Shown piece after piece: positions 16,861 to 25,240 of a DNA stretch of 64,000 bases. This DNA comes from Streptomyces atratus (GTDB taxonomy: Bacteria; Actinomycetota; Actinomycetes; Streptomycetales; Streptomycetaceae). The stretch is from NCBI RefSeq assembly GCF_014648655.1, contig NZ_BMRN01000004.1, positions 1 through 64,000 on the forward strand, written 5' to 3'. The first letter of the stretch is position 1. Each line of letters begins with the position of its first letter. The position numbers were made by a program, and so were the translations under genes. The notes beneath the pieces were generated by a model that was given only the letters and a program-made list of their open reading frames with translations, was not told where the DNA came from and did no database searches.

Positions 16861-17208
16861 TCACCCGGGGTTGATCGTGCCGGCGATACCGGCGGCGTAG
16901 CTGTTCGCCTCGTGCTCGGCGTCCGTGAGGAGCCGGTTGGCCATCGCGGTGCCCTCCCGGAAGAACTGGGTGCGCTCCATGACCCGGCTGTGCGACCTGA
17001 GCCACTCGTCGATGCCCGCCGCGTGGGTCTCCGAGGAAACGGCCTGGTAGGCACTCCGCACCTGGCCCTGGATGGTCCTGACCTTGCGGCCCGCCTCATC
17101 CATGTCGCGAAGATGCTGGTCCAGCGTCTTCAGCGTCTCGAGCATCGCTGTTTCATCGTTGGACAGGCCGTCGGCCGAGTTGACGTTGAAGCCGGAGACA
17201 TCAGACAT
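16861..17208 (-). CDS. Esx-like small helical protein, first gene of the substrate operon
   Basis: A 115-residue protein started at the ATG at 17208, which has AGGAGG six bases upstream. It forms two helices (about 18-55 and 60-100) joined by a turn near SSETHAAG. The turn lacks Trp and the WXG motif, so assignment to the WXG100 superfamily rests on length, helical layout and the neighbouring Esx-like gene. The C-terminal region EHEANSYAAGIAG resembles the tails of other small ESX proteins. Being first in the operon, it probably follows the promoter within 17209-17473. Confidence 0.8.
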   Translation of the reverse strand: MSDVSGFNVNSADGLSNDETAMLETLKTLDQHLRDMDEAGRKVRTIQGQVRSAYQAVSSETHAAGIDEWLRSHSRVMERTQFFREGTAMANRLLTDAEHEANSYAAGIAGTINPG

Positions 17209-17473
17209 GGGGGTCCTCCTGGACACTGCGGGAACACGGCGGCACCACGGGTGCACGGCAGGCCGACCACACCGGGAATCACGCCCTCCGGTAGTCGACG
17301 GATCATCAGGTTAATACGCCGTACGGGATCTTGGTACGAATGTGCCCCGACAATCTGAGTGTTCATCTTCGATATGTGTGTGAGCTGCGGAAATGCCGGA
17401 GAAAGCGCGTACCTCCCGGCCCTCCTATCCTCAAAGGAACCTCAATTCCCTTAAGCCGGAGGGAAATCGGCTA
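17209..17473. promoter_or_regulatory. 265-bp gap between eccB 3' end and the esx operon; probable esx promoter
   Basis: No gene is supported here. The segment 17300-17460 is locally AT-richer than its surroundings (for example TTCATCTTCGATATGTGTGTG and CCTCAATTCCCTT). It lies directly upstream of the eight-gene minus-strand operon, so the operon promoter is expected here. No convincing -35/-10 pair could be fixed by eye. Confidence 0.5.
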
Positions 17474-18916
17474 TCAGGGCGTCGTGTTCTTCGGTGCTTC
17501 CACGAGTCCCTGCGTCAGCAGGGCCGAGTCGTCCAGCGCGGGCCCCGACGCGAGCATCCCGAGGACACCTGACGGGATGGGCACGGACTGATCGACTCCG
17601 TACCCCAGCCGCTGGAGTCCCTTCTCGCCCCCGGGGACCGGGTACTTGGCGCCCGACTCGGTGACCAGGTAGTAGGCCGTGCCGGTGCCCGCCGAGGAGA
17701 GTGCCGTGACGAGGGCACCGCCCTCCGGACGTACCGCGAACATGTCGGCGGTCCCGGAACCCGCGGTGATTCCGGGCTGGTTGGACACCGCCCGACCCCC
17801 CACCGCGTCCGCACGGGGCAGGACGACCGAGACCGTCGGCCTGCCGTCCGCGGTGCCGACGACGGCACATACGCCCTCGCCCGCGCCGACCGGGCTGGGC
17901 CTGGGCAGACCGGTCGGGACCGTACCGCCCGCGGCTCCCACGAGCCGGGTCGCCTTCGGGTCCTGGTGGCGCGCCAGGTCGTCCGGGCCGATCTTCTGCA
18001 GGACGACGGCTCCTCCGGCGTAGGCGGTCCGCTGGGTACGCGGATCGCCCTTCAGTAGTGCCTCCTCCAGCGCGGTGACCTTGGTCAACCCGCGCTCCGT
18101 CAGCAGGTAGTGGCCGCCGGAGCCGTCGAAGAGCTGCCCGATCCGTGTCGGGCGGCCGGCCAGCGACGGGCCCGCCTTGCCGCGTCCGGCCACTTCCGGC
18201 ACTGCCAGATCCGGGCCCGCCGGCAGGGCGTTGAGGAACGCGTCGGGGACGGGATGCGCCCCGTCCGGGTCGTAACCCATCGCCTGGACCGCGTAGTTCG
18301 CGGTGTTCAGTCGCAGCCGGGTGCCGTGCCAGAGGAGGTACGTGGTGCCGCCCGGGACGGTACGGACCAGGGTGGCCCCGTCCGAGGTGACGGGCCTGCC
18401 CTTGGCGGTCAGGCCGACGGCCAGGGTGAGGAGCGGCTCCGAGGCCGCGTCGGGCCGGGTGGCGCACACCGACCAGGCCTCGCGGCTGAGCGCGCCCGCC
18501 TGCGGCAGCGGATCCGGCGCGCCGACGATGCCCAGAGTCGCGCCGCGCGGGGCGTCCTCGATGGAGGCGGGCTTGACGCTCACCACCTTCATCCGGTCAC
18601 CCGCCAGCAGTCTGGCCGAGGTCTCGTTGAGGACCGGGTGGAGGACTCCGTCGAGCGTGAGGTAGCGGGCGCCCGAACGTTCGTCGAGCACCAGCGTTCC
18701 AGTGGCCTTCCACGCGTTCGAGCCGCCGGGCACCACCAGCCCGTACACCGCGACGATGAGCGCGGCCAGGGCCGCGACCACGAGGCCGATGACGAAACCC
18801 TTCGTGGTCCGCCGGTGCGCGGACTCGGGGGCGTCCGGGTCGTCCCGGAGCATTCCCAGTGACAGCCGGCTCATGACGAACATGTGCGCGTGGACCTGGT
18901 CCCGCCTGGACTGCAT
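17474..18916 (-). CDS. eccB: Type VII secretion protein EccB
   Basis: A 480-residue protein beginning MQSRRDQVHAHMF, typical of EccB. It has a cytoplasmic head, one membrane helix (about 40-62) and a large extracytoplasmic domain made of R-repeats with two conserved Cys (VCATRP and VCAVVG), expected to form a disulfide. EccB is a core subunit of the ESX membrane complex with EccC and EccD, and its outer part contacts the mycosin. The gene is 117 bp downstream of eccD on the same strand. Length and features are full, with no sign of damage. Confidence 0.95.
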   Translation of the reverse strand: MQSRRDQVHAHMFVMSRLSLGMLRDDPDAPESAHRRTTKGFVIGLVVAALAALIVAVYGLVVPGGSNAWKATGTLVLDERSGARYLTLDGVLHPVLNETSARLLAGDRMKVVSVKPASIEDAPRGATLGIVGAPDPLPQAGALSREAWSVCATRPDAASEPLLTLAVGLTAKGRPVTSDGATLVRTVPGGTTYLLWHGTRLRLNTANYAVQAMGYDPDGAHPVPDAFLNALPAGPDLAVPEVAGRGKAGPSLAGRPTRIGQLFDGSGGHYLLTERGLTKVTALEEALLKGDPRTQRTAYAGGAVVLQKIGPDDLARHQDPKATRLVGAAGGTVPTGLPRPSPVGAGEGVCAVVGTADGRPTVSVVLPRADAVGGRAVSNQPGITAGSGTADMFAVRPEGGALVTALSSAGTGTAYYLVTESGAKYPVPGGEKGLQRLGYGVDQSVPIPSGVLGMLASGPALDDSALLTQGLVEAPKNTTP

Positions 18917-19033
18917 TCCTTGCCTTTCCGACCGGGCATCGGCCCGGCGCGCGAGGGCCCGGGATGCCGGGGCTTTCGGCCGCCGGACCCCGGGATCCGC
19001 CCGCTGTCCGGCGGCGGACGCCGGAGAGCGGGC

Positions 19034-20416
19034 TCAGCTGTTGAGGCCCCGCAGGTACTGGTAGAGACCGGCGACGAGCAGGGCCAGCGGGACGAGGACG
19101 ATGGCGAAGAGCAGATGGAGCAGGTCGACCGCGCGCCCCCAGTAGGGCACCAGGCGCCGGCCGGGGAGCGTCCAGCCCGTGATGGCGAGCACGGCCGCGA
19201 CAGCCAGCAGACCGGCGAGCAGAAGCGGCCGGGACCCGTCGTCGGTCCGCAGGACCAGTTGCACCGTCAGCAGTATGGAACCGTAGGCAGCAGGCAGGAC
19301 GACGGCGAGCCGCTGCCAGGCGCCGCCGATCGCCCGTGCGTGCGTGAACATCAGCGCGCACAGGACCGCGGCCAGGGTGAGCGGAGCCCAGGACGTCTCG
19401 AACGCCAGCACCGTGAGGCAGCCCGCGGCCACCAGCCCGGTGGCACCGTAGAGGCCCGTGAGGTAGCTGTCGGCGACGGCGCCGCGGGCGGCGATCCGCT
19501 CGTCCGGGGTGGGCTCGATGCCCTCCTGCAGCTGGCCCGCGTTGGTGGGCAGCAGCGGCACCTTCAGCCCGGACAGGCGGAACGCCAGGGACGGCAGGAA
19601 GTGCCCCAGCAGGACGACCACGAGGATCAGCGGGGCGGCCGTGCCGGTGGCCGGGACGCCGAAGAGCATCACGGCTCCGCCGACCGCCCCGAGGACCGCG
19701 GCCAGGGCGGCGGCCAGGAACAGCGGGGCGCACGCGCCCACGGCGGCCAGCGCGAGCACGGCGGCGCCGGCCGCCGCGGAGCAGCCCGCGAGCAGCCGGG
19801 CGCCCAGTTCCGCGTCGGACGCGGCTCCCTGGGGCACCAGGGCTCCGGCCAGGGCGAGGTAGGGGACGGCCGCCGCGCCGAGCGCGGCGCCCGCGCCGAT
19901 GTCGCCGACCGCCCGTGAGGCTGCCGCCGCACCGGCCAGCAGGAGGATCGCGGTCGCCGCCGCGCAGATTGTCCTGAGCCCCGTGGAACCGGGCAGCAGC
20001 AGGAGCAGCAGGCCGGTGGCGAGGGTGCTCAGGGCCAGCGCGGTCATGAGGTGGTGCGACCACACCGGCCGCCAGGAGTCGGGGCGTTCACGCAGCCGGC
20101 TGGAGAGCCCGTCGACGAGGTCGTCGTAGTGGATTTCGGGGAGGGCGTCCCCGCGCAGGCGCAGATGTACCGTTTCGCCGTCGTGCAGGCCCAGGTCGCC
20201 CAGGGTGTTCTCGTCGTCGAGGGGTTCCTGGCCGAGGCGCTGGAGCACCCAGCCGCCTGCCTGCGCACCACGTTCGTAGAGGTCGGTGCCTCCGTGGTCG
20301 ACGATGGTCGGCAGCAGATCGGCGAGCACGATGTCGGACGGTACCGCGAGTTCGACGGAGCGGTCGGGCGTCAGCACCGTGAGGCGGCACAGAGGTGCCG
20401 CGGATATGTCGGTCAA
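19034..20416 (-). CDS. eccD: Type VII secretion integral membrane protein EccD
   Basis: The N-terminal 85 residues are ubiquitin-like (CRLTVLTPDRSVELAVP, then ENTLGDLGLHDGETVHLRL), followed by about eleven membrane helices. This is the EccD layout, whose helices build the pore-forming vestibule of the ESX complex. The start is uncertain: a TTG at 20416 gives a 460-residue product with a family-like N-terminus (LTDISAAPLCRLTV). GTG at 20467 and ATG at 20593 are in-frame alternatives, and the added residues before 20467 look non-coding. The gene is divergent from eccC and upstream of eccB. Confidence 0.92.
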   Translation of the reverse strand: MTDISAAPLCRLTVLTPDRSVELAVPSDIVLADLLPTIVDHGGTDLYERGAQAGGWVLQRLGQEPLDDENTLGDLGLHDGETVHLRLRGDALPEIHYDDLVDGLSSRLRERPDSWRPVWSHHLMTALALSTLATGLLLLLLPGSTGLRTICAAATAILLLAGAAAASRAVGDIGAGAALGAAAVPYLALAGALVPQGAASDAELGARLLAGCSAAAGAAVLALAAVGACAPLFLAAALAAVLGAVGGAVMLFGVPATGTAAPLILVVVLLGHFLPSLAFRLSGLKVPLLPTNAGQLQEGIEPTPDERIAARGAVADSYLTGLYGATGLVAAGCLTVLAFETSWAPLTLAAVLCALMFTHARAIGGAWQRLAVVLPAAYGSILLTVQLVLRTDDGSRPLLLAGLLAVAAVLAITGWTLPGRRLVPYWGRAVDLLHLLFAIVLVPLALLVAGLYQYLRGLNS

Positions 20417-20645
20417 GCGCGTTTCATCGCCTTCCAGGACAGTGGTCGACGCGGTCAGATTGATCACATTAACTTGTGCGTGCAGTCTGTAAGTTGTGGG
20501 GTGCCGCCAAGATCGGCGGCCGCGCCCCCACCCGCCCCCCGGCCTGCGTTCCCGCACCGTCGGCTGCACCGCAGGCGTTTGACGTTCTGTCATCCCGAAG
20601 ACGCGTCACGGCAACCGCCGGCACCCCTCAGGAAGGCGATTCCCT
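20417..20645. promoter_or_regulatory. Divergent eccD/eccC control region
   Basis: The region holds an AT-richer stretch at 20455-20500 with a TAATGT hexamer reading toward eccD. On the plus strand, AGGAAGG at about 20630 is the eccC ribosome-binding site. If eccD starts at TTG 20416, about 230 bp remain for two divergent promoters; if it starts at 20593, only 52 bp remain. This favours a downstream eccD start. Confidence 0.5.
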
Positions 20646-23600
20646 TTGAGCGTGGTCCTCTTCAAGAGGCCTCCCCGGCGTCTTGGCCCCGAGATGCCCC
20701 ATGGCGAACTGAGCCTCCAGGAGCCGCCCACGGTGCCGGAGACGCAGAGCGCGATGGGTAACATGATCACGTACATGCCGATGGCGCTCAGCTCGCTCGG
20801 CATGGTGCTCATCTTCCTGCGTCCCGGCAGTGGCGGCGGCCCCATGATGTACGTCGCCATCGGCCTGATGGCGCTGTCGGCCGTCGGCATGCTGGTCTCG
20901 CAGATCGTCCGGGCTTCCGGGGACCGCAAGCGGGCGCTGCTCGGTGAGCGGCGCGACTACATGCGGTACCTGTCGATCAGCCGCAGGCGCATACGCAAGG
21001 TGATCACCCAGCAGCGGGAGGCGCAGGCGTGGTCGCATCCGGACCCGGCGTCCCTGTGGAGTCTGGTGCCGACGGCCAGGCTGTGGGAGCGGCGGGCGGC
21101 GCACGCGGACTTTGCCGAGGTGCGGATCGCGGTGGGCGAGCAGCAGCTGGCGACGAAGCTGACACCACTGAGCACCAAGCCGGTGGAGGATCTGGAGCCG
21201 CTGTCCGCACACGCCCTGCGGCGCTTCATCAAGGCGTACGGCACCGTGCCCGACCAGCCGGTCGCGGTCTATCTGCGTACCTACGCGCGCATCCTGCTCC
21301 AGTCCGAGGAGGCGGAGGAGGATGCCGCGCACGCGACGGTGCGGGCCCTGCTGGCCCAGCTGAGTGTGTTCCACGCGCCGCAGGACCTGCGGGTCGTGGT
21401 GCTGGCGGACCACGACCGCCAGGACGCCTGGGAGTGGGTGAAGTGGCTGCCGCACGCCCAGCATCCGACGGACGTCGACGGCGGGGGTCCCGTGCGGCTG
21501 GTCACCGATTCCGTCCTGGGTCTCGAGTCACTGCTCGGCGAGGAACTGACCGGTCGGCCCGCCTTCGAGACGGACGCCGTCCCGAGCACCGAGGAGCCCT
21601 ACTGCGTCGTGGTCCTGGACAGCACCCGGACGCCCGCCGACTCCCGGCTGGCCACCGACGGCTACCGCAACACGGTGACGCTGGATGTGTCCGGTTCCCT
21701 GCCCTGGCGTCCGTCCCGCCACACGCTGCGGCTGCGGATCGCCGGGCAGCGGCTCGAACTGGTCAGCACCGACCGGTCGGGGAAGGAGACCACGTCCGCG
21801 CTCGGCAGGCCCGATGCGCTGGGTCCCCGCCGGGCCAGGGCACTGGCCACGCTGCTGTCCCCCTATCGGATGGGCATCACCACGGACAACGGTGAGGCGC
21901 TCACCTCGGACGTGCAGCTGACGACCCTGCTCGGCCTCCCCGACCTGCACACCGTCGATCTGGACGCCGTGCGCGACGACCGCAGCGAGCGTGCCAGGCT
22001 GCGGGTGCCGCTGGGGCTCGCCGGTGACGGCACCCCGGTGGAACTGGACATCAAGGAGGCGGCGCAGGGCGGGATGGGCCCACACGGCGTGCTGATCGGC
22101 GCGACGGGTTCCGGCAAGTCGGAGCTGCTGCGGACCCTGGTGCTGGCGCTGGCGCTCACCCACTCCTCGGAGAAGCTGAACTTCGTCCTGGTCGACTTCA
22201 AGGGCGGCGCCACGTTCCTGGGTCTGGACGGTCTGCCGCACACCTCGGCCGTGATCACCAACCTCGCCGACGAGTCCTCCCTGGTGGACCGCATGCAGGA
22301 TGCCCTGCACGGTGAGCTGATGCGCCGCCAGGAACTGCTGCGCAGCGCCGGGAACTACACGTCGGCGTTCGAGTACGAGACGGCGCGGGCGGCGGGGACC
22401 GACCTGGAGCCGCTGCCGACGCTCTTCGTGGTGGTCGACGAGTTCAGCGAACTTCTCTCCGCACACCGCGACTTCATGGACCTGTTCGTGATGGTGGGAC
22501 GGCTCGGCCGCAGCCTGGGCGTGCATCTGCTGCTCGCCTCGCAGCGGCTGGACGAGGGCCGGATGACCCAGTTGGAGTCACATCTGTCGTACCGGATCGC
22601 GCTGCGGACTTTCTCCTCGATGGAGAGCCGTGGCGTCCTGGGTGTGCCGGACGCCTACCAGCTGCCCTCCGTACCCGGCAGCGCCATTCTCAAGAAGGAC
22701 ACCGGGACCCTGGTCCGGTTCAAGGCCGCGTACGTCTCCGGGCCCTATCAAGGGGTCCGCAGGGTCGGCGCGTCGGCTGTCGCGGGTCAGGTGGTCCCGT
22801 ACCGCACGGAGTGGACCGCGCCCCGGCTCCCCGCGCCCGACCCGGCCCCGCAGCCGGTGGAGGAGGAGAGCGAGGAGTCCCTGCTCGCGCTGGCCGTGTC
22901 CCGGATGCGGGAGGGCGGCAGGCCCGCGCACCGGGTCTGGCTGCCGCCGCTGGACAGCCCGCTGTCGCTGGACGTCCTGCTGATGGGCGTGGAGCCGCAC
23001 GCCGAGCGGGGTCTCACCACCATCGATCCCGAACTGCACGGCACGCTGACGGTGCCGGTGGGCATCATCGACCGGCCCTTCGACCAGACCCGCGAACCCC
23101 TGGTCGCCGAGTTGTCCGGCGCGGGCGGGCACGTCGGTATCGCGGGCGGTCCGCAGAGCGGCAAGTCCACCCTCGTACGCGACCTGATCATGTCGCTCGC
23201 GCTCACGCACACTCCGCGCGAAGTCCAGTTCTACTGCCTGGACTTCGGCGGGGGTTCGCTCGGTTCGCTCCGCGACCTGCCGCATGTGGGCGGTGTGACG
23301 GGCCGACTGGACCTGGAGCGGGTGCAGCGCACTCTGGCCGAGGTGCACGGGCTGGTGGCCCGGCGCGAGAAGCAGTTCGCCGAGCTGGGCATCGACTCCA
23401 TGGCGACGCTGCGCGCCCGCCGGGCCGCCGGTGAGATGCCCGACGAGCCGTACGGCGATGTGTTCCTCGTCGTCGACGGCTGGGGCACGATCCGCCAGGA
23501 CTTCATGGACATCATGGACACCTTCACGGCGCTGGCGGCGCGGGGGCTCAACTACGGTGTGCACCTCATCGTGGCGGCGGGCCGCTGGTCGGAGATCCCC

Positions 23601-24629
23601 ACTGCACTGCGGGACCAGCTCGGCACCCGCTTCGAGCTGCGGCTCGGCGACAGCATGGACTCCATGATCAACATGCGGGCCGCCGCGACCATCCCCAAGT
23701 CGCCCGGCCGCGGCATGACCGATTCCAAGCACCACTTCCTCACGGCTCTGCCCCGGCTGGACGGCGGCGACAGTTCCTCGGACCTCGGGGCGGGCGTCGC
23801 CGACGCGGTGGCCCAGGTGGCCGAGCACTGGCAGGGCCCGCCCGCACCCGCGGTCCGCACCCTGCCGGCGGTCCTGGAACCCTCCGAGCTGCCCGACGCC
23901 GAGGTCGGCGCGGACGGCGATCTGCGCCTGCCGCTGGGCCTGGAGGGCAACCAGCTCGACGTCATGTGGCACGACTTCGCACAGACGGCGCACCTGGTGG
24001 TGGTGGGCGACGCGGAGACCGGCAAGACCAACCTGCTGCGCTCGGTCTGCCAGGCGGTCACCGACCGCTACACCCCCGCCGAGGCGCGGGTACTGCTGAT
24101 CGACTACCGGCGCGGGCTGCTGGAGAGCGTCCCCGAGTCGCACCGGCTGGGCTACGCCGTCTCCGTCGACGTACTCAAGCAGGCGGTGGACGGCATCGCA
24201 CGGGCCATGAAGGAGCGCCTGCCCGGCGCGGACATCTCGCCCGCGCAGCTGAAGCGGCGGGACTGGTGGAGCGGCCCGCAGGTCTTCCTGGTCGTGGACG
24301 ACTACGACATGGTTTCCGGCGGCAACATGAGCAACCACTTCGGGCCGCTGCTCGATTACCTCGCCCAGGGCGCGGAGCTCGGTCTGCACCTGATCGTGGC
24401 ACGCAGCGCCAACGGCGCGGCGCGGGCGATGAACGATCCTCTGCTGCGCCGTCTGCTGGAAGTCAACACGCCTGCTGCGCTGCTCTCCTGCCCGCCCTCG
24501 GAGGGATATCTGTTCAACGACACCAAGCCGAGGCAGCTGCCGCCGGGCCGGGCACAGCTGATCACGCGCAGGGGTGTGGTTCAGGTGCAGACCCCGCTGC
24601 TGCCGGACCAGGATCCCGAAAGTCCCTAG
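20646..24629 (+). CDS. eccC: Type VII secretion ATPase EccC (fused EccCa/EccCb)
   Basis: A 1327-residue protein starting at TTG with AGGAAGG upstream. Two membrane helices (about 40-85) are followed by three FtsK/SpoIIIE ATPase modules. Their P-loops are GATGSGKS (about 485), GGPQSGKS (about 834) and GDAETGKT (about 1120). The matching Walker B segments read FVVVDEFSEL, FLVVDGWGTI and FLVVDDYDMV, so only the first has the full acidic Asp-Glu pair. EccC recruits Esx substrates and powers export. The single-polypeptide form is usual outside mycobacterial ESX-1. The gene is complete and faces away from eccD. Confidence 0.96.
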   Translation: MSVVLFKRPPRRLGPEMPHGELSLQEPPTVPETQSAMGNMITYMPMALSSLGMVLIFLRPGSGGGPMMYVAIGLMALSAVGMLVSQIVRASGDRKRALLGERRDYMRYLSISRRRIRKVITQQREAQAWSHPDPASLWSLVPTARLWERRAAHADFAEVRIAVGEQQLATKLTPLSTKPVEDLEPLSAHALRRFIKAYGTVPDQPVAVYLRTYARILLQSEEAEEDAAHATVRALLAQLSVFHAPQDLRVVVLADHDRQDAWEWVKWLPHAQHPTDVDGGGPVRLVTDSVLGLESLLGEELTGRPAFETDAVPSTEEPYCVVVLDSTRTPADSRLATDGYRNTVTLDVSGSLPWRPSRHTLRLRIAGQRLELVSTDRSGKETTSALGRPDALGPRRARALATLLSPYRMGITTDNGEALTSDVQLTTLLGLPDLHTVDLDAVRDDRSERARLRVPLGLAGDGTPVELDIKEAAQGGMGPHGVLIGATGSGKSELLRTLVLALALTHSSEKLNFVLVDFKGGATFLGLDGLPHTSAVITNLADESSLVDRMQDALHGELMRRQELLRSAGNYTSAFEYETARAAGTDLEPLPTLFVVVDEFSELLSAHRDFMDLFVMVGRLGRSLGVHLLLASQRLDEGRMTQLESHLSYRIALRTFSSMESRGVLGVPDAYQLPSVPGSAILKKDTGTLVRFKAAYVSGPYQGVRRVGASAVAGQVVPYRTEWTAPRLPAPDPAPQPVEEESEESLLALAVSRMREGGRPAHRVWLPPLDSPLSLDVLLMGVEPHAERGLTTIDPELHGTLTVPVGIIDRPFDQTREPLVAELSGAGGHVGIAGGPQSGKSTLVRDLIMSLALTHTPREVQFYCLDFGGGSLGSLRDLPHVGGVTGRLDLERVQRTLAEVHGLVARREKQFAELGIDSMATLRARRAAGEMPDEPYGDVFLVVDGWGTIRQDFMDIMDTFTALAARGLNYGVHLIVAAGRWSEIPTALRDQLGTRFELRLGDSMDSMINMRAAATIPKSPGRGMTDSKHHFLTALPRLDGGDSSSDLGAGVADAVAQVAEHWQGPPAPAVRTLPAVLEPSELPDAEVGADGDLRLPLGLEGNQLDVMWHDFAQTAHLVVVGDAETGKTNLLRSVCQAVTDRYTPAEARVLLIDYRRGLLESVPESHRLGYAVSVDVLKQAVDGIARAMKERLPGADISPAQLKRRDWWSGPQVFLVVDDYDMVSGGNMSNHFGPLLDYLAQGAELGLHLIVARSANGAARAMNDPLLRRLLEVNTPAALLSCPPSEGYLFNDTKPRQLPPGRAQLITRRGVVQVQTPLLPDQDPESP

Positions 24630-24679
24630 GTGTTCTGTCCGTTGGTGACGGGGTTCACGACTGAGTGATCTCGAAATGG

Positions 24680-24742
24680 GTGAGGGCCTTCTGGCCTGGT
24701 GTGGATTGCGACATCTGCACCGGCGACCAGAAAGGCCCTCAC
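24680..24742 (+). terminator. Imperfect 15-bp inverted repeat after eccC
   Basis: GTGAGGGCCTTCTGG (24680-24694) pairs with CCAGAAAGGCCCTCAC (24727-24742), with one bulged A and a 32-nt loop. It may terminate eccC transcription or be an insertion-sequence end, because transposase remnant sequence begins six bases later. Confidence 0.45.
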
Positions 24743-24747
24743 AACAC

Positions 24748-24861
24748 GACGACTTCCCGCAATGGCTGCACACCTGCAATCACCACCGCGGACACACCGT
24801 GCTCGCAGGCAGACCACCCGCCGGCCGCGTCCCCGACCTCACAGGGCAATACACCTGGGGC
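24748..24861 (+). mobile_element. Remnant of an IS481-type transposase C-terminus
   Basis: About 37 codons read DDFPQWLHTCNHHRGHTVLAGRPP and then GRVPDLTGQYT. This strongly resembles the C-terminal end of IS481-family DDE transposases (WLHxYNHHRxHTALGGxPPxSRV). Nothing of the catalytic core is present upstream. It is a scar of an old insertion between eccC and the mycosin gene. Confidence 0.7.
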
Positions 24862-25003
24862 GCACTGTCCCCTGGCTCTGCCGGCGCGGTCGTGCCGGCA
24901 GGCTGTCCCGGTCGGGATGCCGCCGGGCCTCCCCGGGTCCGGGGAGGCCCTGTCGTGAGTACCGGTGGAAGGCCGACGGAGCACCGCCCGGACCCGCCGG
25001 CGC

Positions 25004-25145
25004 GGCACGGCGGGCCGGCGGTGAGGCCGAACTGCATGTGTGGCCCGGCGCCTTCCACGGCTTCGACACCCTCGCACCGCACGCGGTCCTCAGCCAGGAT
25101 GCCCGCGACGCCCGTTCCCGGTGGCTACGGCGGATCGTCGGACGT
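25004..25145 (+). pseudogene. 3' fragment of an alpha/beta hydrolase (HSL-like esterase)
   Basis: The frame reads ARRAGGEAELHVWPGAFHGFD, then a helical end with SRWLRRIVG. This matches the end of hormone-sensitive-lipase-type esterases, where the His in FHGF is the last member of the catalytic triad. The rest of the gene is missing: upstream in this frame is Pro/Arg-rich sequence without the HGG or GxSxG motifs. It is a non-functional leftover, probably joined to the transposase fragment by deletion. Confidence 0.65.
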
Positions 25146-25240
25146 TGCGGCCGGCCGAGGAGCGGATCGTCATGGGTTGAGCCAGGGGAGCGGGTCACCG
25201 CACGTTGAGGCGCCATGGCCCGGCAGTCGTGGCCGGGGGC

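Noticed and set aside
22578..24779. Long minus-strand frame opposite eccC
   Set aside because: His/Arg/Gln-rich antisense sequence; eccC on the other strand has complete ATPase motifs.
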